Assembly (NCBI GenBank): GCA_934196725.1
Contig: CAKPWR010000082.1
Span: 1 to 8,608 of the forward strand
From: an uncultured Prevotella sp.
Lineage (GTDB): Bacteria > Bacteroidota > Bacteroidia > Bacteroidales > Bacteroidaceae
Direction: 5' to 3'
Length of the DNA stretch: 8,608 nucleotides
The notes below the pieces were generated by a model. The model worked only from the letters and a program-made list of their open reading frames with translations, searched no databases and had not been told where the DNA came from. Positions 1 to 5,594 of this stretch are shown here, piece after piece. The number at the start of each line of letters is the position of its first letter. Position 1 is the stretch's first letter. The translations under genes and the position numbers were made by a program.

Positions 1-107
1 ACGATGCACCAAGGGCGGGTGGAGACAAAAACGATGCACCAAGGGCGGGTGGAGACAAAAACGATGCACCAAGGGCGGGTGGAGACAAAAACGATGCACC
101 AAGGGCG
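1..107. repeat. 30-bp perfect tandem repeat array, at least 3.5 copies
   Basis: Three identical 30-bp units (1-30, 31-60, 61-90) are followed by a fourth that is identical for 17 bases (acgatgcaccaagggcg, 91-107) and then diverges. The array starts at the window edge, so the true copy number is unknown. The unit is a multiple of three and contains no stop codon in any of the six frames, so an array of any length stays open in every frame. There are no unique spacers, so it is not a CRISPR array. Absence of any mismatch between full copies suggests recent expansion or active homogenisation. Confidence 0.97.
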
Positions 108-110
108 TAA
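1..110 (+). CDS. possible C-terminal end of an upstream gene, made of 10-residue repeats (partial)
   Basis: Reading from base 3, the array encodes DAPRAGGDKN repeated three times, then DAPRA and a TAA stop at 108-110. The fourth repeat loses identity exactly at this stop codon, which favours this frame as the coding one. The frame from base 1 gives TMHQGRVETK repeats and stops at 133-135. The frame from base 2 gives RCTKGGWRQK repeats and stops at 116-118. The peptide in the favoured frame is polar, charged and rich in Gly and Pro, as expected for a disordered tail. I have an impression of having met this peptide in Prevotella/Segatella proteins but cannot verify it. The rest of the gene is outside the window, so no function can be given, and the array could equally be non-coding. 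Confidence 0.35.
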   Translation, partial: DAPRAGGDKNDAPRAGGDKNDAPRAGGDKNDAPRA

Positions 111-202
111 GGGAATAAATAAAAATTTTTCCTAAGAAAAGTATACGAACCTACTACATTTTAAAAAAAAAGACTAGTAATCAAAAAATACTTTAAGATT
201 TA

Positions 203-234
203 TTCTTTTATTTGAAAAAAAATGCGTACCTTTG
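203..234 (+). promoter_or_regulatory. candidate Bacteroidota sigma-ABfr promoter
   Basis: TACCTTTG at 227-234 matches the Bacteroidota -7 element TAnnTTTG. No good -33 TTTG lies at the usual 19-21-base spacing: that position holds only T-rich sequence around 203-207, and the TTTG at 211-214 is too close. Upstream bases 120-210 are strongly AT-rich. Transcription would start near base 240 and run first into the hairpin at 294-331, then into the aminotransferase gene. Confidence 0.5.
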
Positions 235-293
235 CAGACGTTATCCTGAATACAATCTTTTTACCTTAAAGAAAACTAATACCTATTGAATGT

Positions 294-331
294 GAGCAGT
301 TGCCTGCGAAGGTAGCTGCTCTTAGTTTTTT
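294..331 (+). terminator. intrinsic terminator or attenuator in the leader
   Basis: Bases 294-304 (gagcagttgcc) pair with 311-321 (ggtagctgctc) over 11 positions, counting two G-U wobbles, around a 6-base loop. The tract ttagtttttt follows at 322-331. This is a good rho-independent terminator shape. It lies about 55-60 bases after the predicted start site of the 203-234 promoter and about 80 bases before the aminotransferase ATG. It could attenuate that gene, end a short leader RNA of about 90 nt, or terminate the upstream gene if that gene has a long 3' UTR. Confidence 0.7.
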
Positions 332-412
332 ATAGCCCATACATATTACAGCTCTTATTTTTTTATACCATATACAATATAATATACTCCACTTTCGGAC
401 GTTATATTATAT
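332..412 (+). other. AT-rich leader of the aminotransferase gene
   Basis: This 81-base stretch is very AT-rich and carries no clear Shine-Dalgarno sequence before the ATG at 413, as is common in Bacteroidota. The string ctttcggacgttat (392-405) resembles ctttgcagacgttat (230-244) just downstream of the first promoter's -7 element. That raises the possibility of a second start site past the terminator hairpin, but no convincing -7 or -33 element is present. With bases 111-331 it forms a 302-base gene-free region that otherwise holds only the promoter and hairpin listed separately. Confidence 0.3.
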
Positions 413-1672
413 ATGAATAAGAAAGTAGACATCAACAAATCACAAAAGATATCAGACCCTCGTGGCACCCAGGTCGCCGCTGAGGAGGAAATCAAGTATC
501 TTGACCTGAAAGCCATCAACGACCAGTATCAGCCGGAAATCAACAAAGCCATTGCCCAGGTATTGGACAGTGGCTGGTATCTGAACGGTAATGCCCTGAA
601 GCAATTCGAGAAAGACTACGCTGCATTCATCGGCTCGGAATACTGCATCGGATGCGGATGCGGACTGGATGCACTCAAACTCATCCTCATGGGCGAAATG
701 GAACTGGGAAGACTGCAGAAGGGCGACGAGATTCTCGTGCCTGCCAACACCTACTACGCCACCATCCTTGCCATCACAAGCGTGGGACTGGCGCCTGTGC
801 TCATTGATGCACGGATGGACACGCTGCAGATAGATGAACGACTCATCGAACAGCACATCACGCAGAAGACCAAGGCGCTGATGACGGTCCATCTGTACGG
901 CAAACTGTCCGTTACGCCCCAGATGCTGGAACTCTGCCGGAAACATCACTTATTGCTGTTTGAAGACAATGCACAGGCTTTCGCCTGCCAGATGCAGATA
1001 AAGAACAGCGAAGGAAGCCAGATGCAGGCAGAGAAAAGCGAAGCCTGCCGGGAAAGCATCCATACGGGCAATATCGGCGACGCTGCCGCCCACAGCTTCT
1101 ATCCGGGCAAGAACCTGGGCGCATTGGGCGATGCAGGAGCCGTCACCACGAACGACAGGAAGCTGGCAGAGGCCATCATTTCGCTCCGCGACTACGGAAG
1201 AGCGAACAAATACGAATTCTCCTATCAGGGACTCAATTCGAGAATGGAAGAATTGCAGGCTGCCGTGCTCAGCGTCAAGCTGAAGAATCCTTACGGAGAG
1301 GCGAAAGACCGATTCCGGAAAGTACAATACTATCTTTCAAGACTGGACAAGCAGATAGTGGAGCACTGCATTCCGAGAAGGCTTTATGAAGAGGAAAAAG
1401 AGAACGTGGTTCACGTCTTCCCTTTCCTGACAGAAAAGCGCGATGAGCTGCGCGATTATCTTACGGAGCATCGGGTGCAGACCGTGTGCCACTACCCTAT
1501 TCCGCCTCATCAGCAGTCCTGTTATCCGGAATGGAACCATCTTTCGTTCCCTGTAACGGAACGGATAGCGCAGCAGGAAATCAGTCTTCCCTGCAATTCT
1601 ACATTGAAGCAGGAAGAACTGGATAGAATCATCAATCTCATCAACCGTTTCTTCGAAGAAAGAGGAATTTAA
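413..1672 (+). CDS. DegT/DnrJ/EryC1/StrS-family PLP-dependent sugar aminotransferase
   Basis: Probably transfers an amino group, usually from glutamate, to the keto group of a nucleotide-linked deoxysugar for surface polysaccharide. The text most resembles the FdtB/QdtB group, which aminates dTDP-3-keto-6-deoxyhexoses; the exact substrate is inferred. Visible marks: YLDLKAINDQY at 29-39, a GCGCGLDAL cofactor-loop region at 80-88, PANTYYATILA at 110-120, EDNAQA at 184-189 (D185 is expected to contact the PLP pyridine nitrogen), and SFYPGKNLGALGD at 228-240 with the Schiff-base lysine K233. The C-terminal domain carries HYPIPPHQQ at 360-368. At 419 residues it is longer than the usual 360-380. 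The extra length comes from a 26-residue polar N-terminal extension and an insertion of about 20 residues near 192-216. ATG 413 is the only in-frame ATG before residue 93. No sugar-pathway neighbour is visible, so its pathway is open. Confidence 0.9.
   Translation: MNKKVDINKSQKISDPRGTQVAAEEEIKYLDLKAINDQYQPEINKAIAQVLDSGWYLNGNALKQFEKDYAAFIGSEYCIGCGCGLDALKLILMGEMELGRLQKGDEILVPANTYYATILAITSVGLAPVLIDARMDTLQIDERLIEQHITQKTKALMTVHLYGKLSVTPQMLELCRKHHLLLFEDNAQAFACQMQIKNSEGSQMQAEKSEACRESIHTGNIGDAAAHSFYPGKNLGALGDAGAVTTNDRKLAEAIISLRDYGRANKYEFSYQGLNSRMEELQAAVLSVKLKNPYGEAKDRFRKVQYYLSRLDKQIVEHCIPRRLYEEEKENVVHVFPFLTEKRDELRDYLTEHRVQTVCHYPIPPHQQSCYPEWNHLSFPVTERIAQQEISLPCNSTLKQEELDRIINLINRFFEERGI
987..1046 (+). 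repeat. imperfect 30-bp tandem duplication inside the aminotransferase gene
   Basis: Bases 987-1016 and 1017-1046 match at 23 of 30 positions, including the first 11 (gccagatgcag) and the block agcgaag. The duplication is in frame and encodes CQMQIKNSEG followed by SQMQAEKSEA (residues 192-211). It creates most of an insertion lying between the EDNAQA motif and the GNIGD segment before the catalytic lysine. Relatives remembered from this family have only about 6-8 residues there. Confidence 0.85.
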
Positions 1673-1695
1673 TTCTTCGAAGAAACGGCTGATGA
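1638..1695. terminator. 23-position inverted repeat between convergent genes, probable bidirectional terminator
   Basis: Bases 1638-1660 pair with 1673-1695 at 22 of 23 positions; the only mismatch is 1644 against 1689. The loop is 12 bases and contains the aminotransferase stop codon TAA (1670-1672). The left arm encodes the last residues of that protein, and the right arm is almost a reverse copy of that coding end. It ends 5 bases before the stop codon of the convergent minus-strand gene (1700-1702). Neither side has a strong T tract, so a conventional intrinsic terminator is not certain. The position and very stable stem still favour blocking read-through in both directions. Confidence 0.75.
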
Positions 1696-1699
1696 AGCC

Positions 1700-2488
1700 T
1701 TATAAATATTGCATCTTGACGCCCAGGGAAAGACCGAAGATGTCCCAGAAGTTGCCATTGCCGTTACGGATGAAACGCATGGTGTAGATGTCATTGGTTC
1801 CCAACTCATAAAAGAACGTGATGCTCTTGATGCGCTTGCGCATATTGTGAGGGATTTTATATTTAAAACGCTCACCTAAGGCAATGTTAGGACGGATGCG
1901 GGTAGAGAACGGATAATAGCCGTTCTCGTACTTGGTAGGCTGCTTGGTCCAGAAATCATGTCCGAAGACGGTATTGAAATAGATGCTGCACTCCAACGGT
2001 TCAAACCACCATCCCTTACCTATATCACGGCGCCAGGGAATGAAATTCTCCTTCAGCGTGAGCGTAATCTTTGATTCATCTGAATCAAAACGGGGAATAT
2101 AGCCCAGCATCACAAACGTCTCCCATTCGCGACGCTTGCCGTAATCCCATCCGAGACCCAGGGAAACCACACCCATATTACCACAGACCTGAATCGCTCC
2201 GTTGGTAGGAATCAGCAAATTCCAATGCTCGCGATATTTAAGCACTCGCCTGTCATAACGCGAGAGTTCACCCTTGTCATTAATGACCAGCGTATCATGA
2301 ACAATGCTGTCATTCTTCATGTCGCCCTCAGCTGCTGAAGCCGAAAGCACAGCGCCCAGGAAGCATCCTGCCAGGCCTAAGCTTCTCTTCACGGAAGAAA
2401 ATCCCTTCACGGAAGAAAAACTCTCCTCAGAAGAAAATCCCTTCTCAGAAGAAAATGAGGAGCATTTATTAATAATCGATAATCTCAT
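1700..2488 (-). CDS. hypothetical secreted or outer-membrane beta-rich protein
   Basis: I do not recognise a named family. From ATG 2488 the product is 262 residues. It has an odd repetitive N-terminus (four 6-residue repeats, residues 12-35), then a hydrophobic segment SLGLAGCFLGAVLSASA (36-52) with a plausible signal peptidase I site near ASA/A or SAA/E. The rest is rich in aromatic, alternating beta-strand-like segments and ends in LSLGVKMQYL, which suggests a small outer-membrane barrel. LAGC resembles a lipobox but sits too early in the hydrophobic run. The open frame continues upstream to 2605 inside the phosphoesterase gene, but that part has no signal-peptide character. ATG 2488 overlaps the upstream gene by 20 bases. 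An in-frame GTG at 2392 is an alternative start that would give a textbook signal peptide beginning MKRSLGLAGCF. It is the last gene of a three-gene minus-strand cluster. Confidence 0.7.
   Translation of the reverse strand: MRLSIINKCSSFSSEKGFSSEESFSSVKGFSSVKRSLGLAGCFLGAVLSASAAEGDMKNDSIVHDTLVINDKGELSRYDRRVLKYREHWNLLIPTNGAIQVCGNMGVVSLGLGWDYGKRREWETFVMLGYIPRFDSDESKITLTLKENFIPWRRDIGKGWWFEPLECSIYFNTVFGHDFWTKQPTKYENGYYPFSTRIRPNIALGERFKYKIPHNMRKRIKSITFFYELGTNDIYTMRFIRNGNGNFWDIFGLSLGVKMQYL
2384..2455 (-). repeat. four 18-bp tandem repeats at the start of the outer-membrane protein gene
   Basis: On the minus strand, four 18-bp units run from 2455 to 2384, each starting TTTTCTTC and encoding FSSEKG, FSSEES, FSSVKG, FSSVKR. 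Copies 3 and 4 contain an in-frame GTG where copies 1 and 2 have GAG. The array ends one residue before the hydrophobic core of the signal peptide. Gain or loss of units keeps the frame but would change the length of the charged n-region, or of the leader if translation starts at GTG 2392. Confidence 0.9.
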
Positions 2489-3284
2489 AACTGTAGCCTT
2501 TTGGAGTAATGGTGAATAAATAATACTGGTGCTTTGGAGCATTGCAAATCTGATAATACATCGTGCCGTCACCATACAGGTCGGTCTGCTTGGTATGATG
2601 TCCATGACCGTAGAGACAGAACATCAAGCCTGGGAACTGATGGGTATAATAGTTGAAAACCTTTGCCACGTTGTTATTGAACTGCTCTGAATAAGGAGCA
2701 GCATGCATGCAGATAACGGTGCGGTCGAAATCGGCAGCATCTGCCTTGCACTGCTCTTCCATGAAATCGAAGTTAGGTACAGGACGCGAATAGTCGTACT
2801 CAATGGCATTGGTATTGAGACATACGAACTTCACCCTGCCGGCGATGAAACTGAAATCCGGCTTGCCGAAAACCACCTCGTAAGTCTGGTTTCCGGTTCC
2901 CAGGCAGTCATGGTTGCCCAGCAACACCACAAACGGCATCTTCAGCTTCTGCAATCTGTCGCGCGTCCACTGGAATTCCTGCGTGGCTCCAAAGTCAGTG
3001 ACATCACCGCAATGAAGCACGAAATCGATGCTGTCCTTGCGCCGGTTGATGTCATTCACTTCCTTCTTCAGATCATCCAGCCACTGATGAGTATCGCTGA
3101 TCATCGCAAAGCGGATGGTGTCCTTATCCTTGATGGCACTTTCTATCTTGGCAATATTGGCAGCATTCACATTCTTGTCGCCATCCACATGAACATCATA
3201 CGGATGAACATCAAAGACGGAATCACAGCCCGCCAGGAACATGCAGCCGAAAGCTACTGCCATGTGTGTAAAAATCTTCTTCAT
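2469..3284 (-). CDS. calcineurin-like metallophosphoesterase, predicted lipoprotein
   Basis: Predicted two-metal phosphoesterase anchored by lipid to a membrane and acting outside the cytoplasm; the substrate is unknown. Residues 1-20 are a lipoprotein signal peptide ending in the lipobox LAGC, with C20 as the lipidated residue. The metal-site motifs appear in order: D64-x-H66 in MISDTH, G93-D94 in HCGDV, G123-N124-H125-D126 in LLGNHD, H194 in CMHAAP, and G226-H227-G228-H229 in YGHGHH. All ligand motifs are intact, so it should be active. The 271-residue length is normal for a single-domain enzyme. It starts 40 bases after the TPR gene ends and overlaps the following outer-membrane gene by 20 bases, which indicates co-transcription. 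Long open frames on the opposite strand here are shadows. Confidence 0.9.
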   Translation of the reverse strand: MKKIFTHMAVAFGCMFLAGCDSVFDVHPYDVHVDGDKNVNAANIAKIESAIKDKDTIRFAMISDTHQWLDDLKKEVNDINRRKDSIDFVLHCGDVTDFGATQEFQWTRDRLQKLKMPFVVLLGNHDCLGTGNQTYEVVFGKPDFSFIAGRVKFVCLNTNAIEYDYSRPVPNFDFMEEQCKADAADFDRTVICMHAAPYSEQFNNNVAKVFNYYTHQFPGLMFCLYGHGHHTKQTDLYGDGTMYYQICNAPKHQYYLFTITPKGYSYEIIDY

Positions 3285-3324
3285 AAACTATGATCTTCCC
3301 AATATTTTCTGTATCGAAAAATGA

Positions 3325-4041
3325 CTACTTTTTCTTCTTCAAACGGGTATAGAACTCCTGCAGCTGACCTTTGGAATAACCCATCTTCATCAATCGCTGC
3401 AAATCGGCATAGGCTTCATTCCTGCGCTTCAGCAGGATGAGCAGGTCAAGATGATTCAGCACATAGTCGGCATTCTCAGCATCCAGTTCCATCGCCTTGG
3501 CATAATCATATTCCGCAGCTTCGAGCTGTCCCTTCTCCTTCTCCATTCCTCCACGAGCGGCATAGGCGATGGCATTGTCGGGATATTGCTCTATCAGCAT
3601 ATTGATGCCGTTATAAGCCTCGGTAAAATGCATGTCTTTCTGATTGAGAAGAGCGAGACCGAGCTGTGCCTGGAAATTGCCAGGCACCAGAACCAGCAGA
3701 TTCTGATAGTCTAAACGGGCGAAGTTGTATCTGCGCAGCTGTTCGTTGACATAGGCACGATAAAAGAGACCTGCGATATTGGTATTGTTGAGAAACAGCA
3801 CCTTGTCGAGGTCGTCCTTGGCATATTGCCACTGCTTGAGCTGGATGTTCCAGGCTGCCTTCTTCAGACGGAGGTCGATACTATCCGGATGATAGGCAAG
3901 AACCTCAGTAGCCTGGGCAAGAGAATCTCTCAAAGCCTTCGCCTGGTCCTTGCTTAAGGTTTCCGACTCGTTCTGATTCTGAGCAGACACCGACAAAGTG
4001 GCAATGCCTAACAGCATTGATATAATTATTTTCTTTTTCAT
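3325..4041 (-). CDS. periplasmic tetratricopeptide-repeat protein
   Basis: A 238-residue protein with a typical signal peptide: KKK n-region, hydrophobic core IIISMLLGIATLSV, likely cleavage after A20 before QNQNES. The remainder is helical with about five degenerate TPR-like hairpins spanning roughly residues 38-220. Telltale pieces are AWNIQLKQWQYAKDDLDKVL (63-82), YNFARLDYQNLL (105-116), and ARGGMEKEKGQLEAAEYDYA (162-181), the last closest to the TPR consensus, followed by KAMELDAENADYVLN (182-196). It ends in the basic tail RLKKKK. TPRs bind other proteins, so it may scaffold something in the periplasm; the partner is unknown. It is the first gene of the cluster with the phosphoesterase and the outer-membrane protein, and a promoter-like element sits immediately upstream. 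Confidence 0.88.
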   Translation of the reverse strand: MKKKIIISMLLGIATLSVSAQNQNESETLSKDQAKALRDSLAQATEVLAYHPDSIDLRLKKAAWNIQLKQWQYAKDDLDKVLFLNNTNIAGLFYRAYVNEQLRRYNFARLDYQNLLVLVPGNFQAQLGLALLNQKDMHFTEAYNGINMLIEQYPDNAIAYAARGGMEKEKGQLEAAEYDYAKAMELDAENADYVLNHLDLLILLKRRNEAYADLQRLMKMGYSKGQLQEFYTRLKKKK

Positions 4042-4046
4042 ACATG

Positions 4047-4078
4047 CAAAATTACAAATACTTTACCAAACTGCCAAG
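4047..4078 (-). promoter_or_regulatory. candidate promoter of the TPR-phosphoesterase-outer-membrane gene cluster
   Basis: On the minus strand, TAATTTTG (4054 to 4047) fits the -7 consensus TAnnTTTG. CTTG (4078 to 4075), 20 bases upstream, is one base off the -33 TTTG. The -7 element lies only 5 bases from the ATG at 4041, so this promoter would give a leaderless or nearly leaderless mRNA. It lies downstream of the terminator that closes the leu cluster, consistent with a separate transcription unit. Confidence 0.5.
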
Positions 4079-4150
4079 TAAAAAACTGCTAAACTAAAAT
4101 AGTTTTCCTGAAATAAACAAAAAAAAGGTAAATATGACAACTATCAGGAT

Positions 4151-4190
4151 AAAAAAAAGCCTTATGGAAGGAACAATTCCCCCATAAGAC
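4151..4190 (-). terminator. rho-independent terminator of the leu cluster
   Basis: Read on the minus strand, GTCTTATGG (4190-4182) pairs with CCATAAGGC (4167-4159) over 9 positions including one G-U wobble. Inside it a second stem GGGAA/UUCCU closes a 3-base loop with a single-base bulge. Eight T residues (4158-4151) follow immediately. It lies about 70 bases after the leuB stop and before the TPR promoter. Confidence 0.9.
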
Positions 4191-4203
4191 CCTTGATATG
4201 ATT

Positions 4204-4273
4204 ATTCACATTTAATGCTTATGCATTCTTGATTCAATGCTTATGCTTTCACATTTTATGCTTATGCATTCTT
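4204..4273. repeat. duplicated leuB 3' end
   Basis: Bases 4247-4273 include the last codons and stop of leuB plus its first downstream bases. They recur at 4204-4230 with 25 of 27 positions identical (period 43). A third partial copy of the core atgcttatgc lies between them at 4237-4246. The duplicate therefore restates the Lys-Asn-Ala-stop end of leuB between the true stop and the terminator. Confidence 0.85.
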
Positions 4274-5323
4274 AATCCAGTTGACAATCCACTCGCCAAC
4301 CTCTGTTGTGCCATACTGAGCACCACCCTCAACCTGAATCTCAGGAGTGCGGACATTGGCATCGAGAGAAGCATCTACTGCCTTGCGGATCAAGACGCCC
4401 TCCTCGTTCAAACCGAAGTGCTCCAGCAACATGGCTGCAGAAAGAATCTGAGCTACAGGGTTAGCCAGGTTCTTGCCAGCTGCCTGTGGCCATGAACCGT
4501 GAACAGGCTCGAACAATGGTGTGTGCTCACCCAATGAGCTGGATGGCTGCAAGCCCATAGAACCGGTGATGCAAGAGGTCTCATCGGTAAGAATATCACC
4601 GAAGGTGTTCTCTGTAACGATGACATCGAAGAAGGTAGGCTCTGTCAACACACGCATAGAAGCGTTGTCGATGAACATATAGTCGGTGTTTACCTCAGGA
4701 TACTGTGGCTCCATCTCCTTGGCAATCTGACGCCAGAGACGAGAAGATGCCAATACGTTTGCCTTATCTACTACTGTCAAGTGCTTGTTGCGCTTCATGG
4801 CAAACTCGAAAGCGACCTTCAGGATGCGCTCAATCTCAGGACGGGTATAGATATCTGTATCGTATGCCTTATCGTTATCCTGATACTTCTCACCGAAGTA
4901 CATACCACCAGTCAACTCGCGGATTACTACGAAGTCAGCTCCCTTCAGGAGTTCATCCTTCAATGGTGACTTGTGGAGCAGGCAATCGAATGTAGCTACT
5001 GGGCGAACATTGGCGAAGAGGCCCAACTTCTTACGCATAGCGAGCAAACCCTGCTCAGGACGAACCTTGGCTGTTGGGTTGTTGTCGAAACGTGGGTCAC
5101 CAACGGCTGCGAAGAGCACAGCGTCAGCATCCATACAAGTCTTGAAGGTCTCCTCTGGGAATGGATCACCTACCTCGTCGATAGCGTGAGCGCCGCAGAT
5201 AGCCTCGTTGTAAGTAAACTCGTGGTTGAACTTCTCTGCAATGGCCTGCATAACTGCTACGCCCTGCTTCATAATCTCTGGTCCGATACCATCACCGGCG
5301 AGAACTGCAATGTTTAATTTCAT
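4262..5323 (-). CDS. leuB: 3-isopropylmalate dehydrogenase
   Basis: Oxidises and decarboxylates (2R,3S)-3-isopropylmalate to 4-methyl-2-oxopentanoate with NAD+, the third specific step of leucine synthesis; with beta-methylmalate it yields 2-oxobutyrate for isoleucine. At 353 residues it is of normal length. Visible motifs: AGDGIGPEI at 9-17, the substrate loop R97[10 protein letters not shown]107, R135 and E136-L137 in VIRELTGG, Y142 in MYFGE, K187 in [16 protein letters not shown] at 241-248 with metal-binding D243 and D247, and EPVHGS at 272-277. The cofactor loop reads [14 protein letters not shown]: where many LeuB proteins have Asp contacting the adenosine ribose (GSAPDIAGKGIANP), this one has Q280. 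It is the last gene of the leu cluster, 271 bases after the synthase gene and followed by a clear terminator. Confidence 0.97.
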   Translation of the reverse strand: MKLNIAVLAGDGIGPEIMKQGVAVMQAIAEKFNHEFTYNEAICGAHAIDEVGDPFPEETFKTCMDADAVLFAAVGDPRFDNNPTAKVRPEQGLLAMRKKLGLFANVRPVATFDCLLHKSPLKDELLKGADFVVIRELTGGMYFGEKYQDNDKAYDTDIYTRPEIERILKVAFEFAMKRNKHLTVVDKANVLASSRLWRQIAKEMEPQYPEVNTDYMFIDNASMRVLTEPTFFDVIVTENTFGDILTDETSCITGSMGLQPSSSLGEHTPLFEPVHGSWPQAAGKNLANPVAQILSAAMLLEHFGLNEEGVLIRKAVDASLDANVRTPEIQVEGGAQYGTTEVGEWIVNWIKNA

Positions 5324-5363
5324 CTTATTTGATTTTTAATTGTTTATTGTTTGAATGATTAAA

Positions 5364-5557
5364 GCTTTTGCCCTTACAGGGCGCCTTGCTGAATGCTATC
5401 TTATACCCAGGGCGTTGCCCTGGGCTAGGAGCTTCTGCCCTTTCAGGGCGTGCTGCTGAATGCTAGCTTATACCCAGGTGTTGCCCTGGGCTAGGAGCTT
5501 CTGCCCTTTACCTTTCCCTTCGGCCGCTGACCGTTGGTTCAGGGCGTGCTGCTGAAT
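5364..5557. repeat. composite REP-like palindromic repeat, 2.5 units (copy A)
   Basis: This fills most of the spacer between leuB and the citramalate synthase gene. Units of 66-67 bp begin at 5364, 5431 and 5497 with gctt[t/c]tgccctt. Each of the first two holds two palindromes: GCCCT-3nt-AGGGC (5370-5382, 5437-5449) and CCCAGGGC-gtt-GCCCTGGG (5406-5424, decayed at 5473-5490). The third unit has 30 extra bases (5510-5539) inserted inside its first palindrome. Opposed palindromes in tandem units resemble bacterial REP/BIME elements. No transposase or open gene is visible in the spacer. Confidence 0.85.
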
Positions 5558-5594
5558 AGAGACCTTCGGAGATTTCCAATTAAATTCGGAGATT

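Noticed and set aside
1..107. CRISPR-like array of 30-bp repeats
   Set aside because: The units abut directly with no unique spacers.
1..107. G-quadruplex-forming repeat
   Set aside because: Each unit has only two close runs of three G, and the next pair is over 20 bases away, so a stable quadruplex is unlikely.
2364..2375. Lipobox LAGC in the outer-membrane protein
   Set aside because: Too few hydrophobic residues precede the cysteine and the hydrophobic run continues past it, so signal peptidase I cleavage fits better.
2489..2605. Upstream extension of the outer-membrane protein gene
   Set aside because: This part lies inside the phosphoesterase gene in another frame and would put 39 unrelated residues before the signal peptide.
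2703..3293. 196-codon open frame on the + strand
   Set aside because: It is antisense to the phosphoesterase gene, whose complete motif set shows the real frame.
5324..5363. Separate promoter for leuB
   Set aside because: No TAnnTTTG or TTTG element in the correct orientation lies just upstream of the leuB ATG; read-through from cimA is simpler.
5364..5557. Insertion sequence remnant
   Set aside because: There is no transposase fragment, target-site duplication or terminal inverted repeat; tandem palindromic units fit a REP-like element better.
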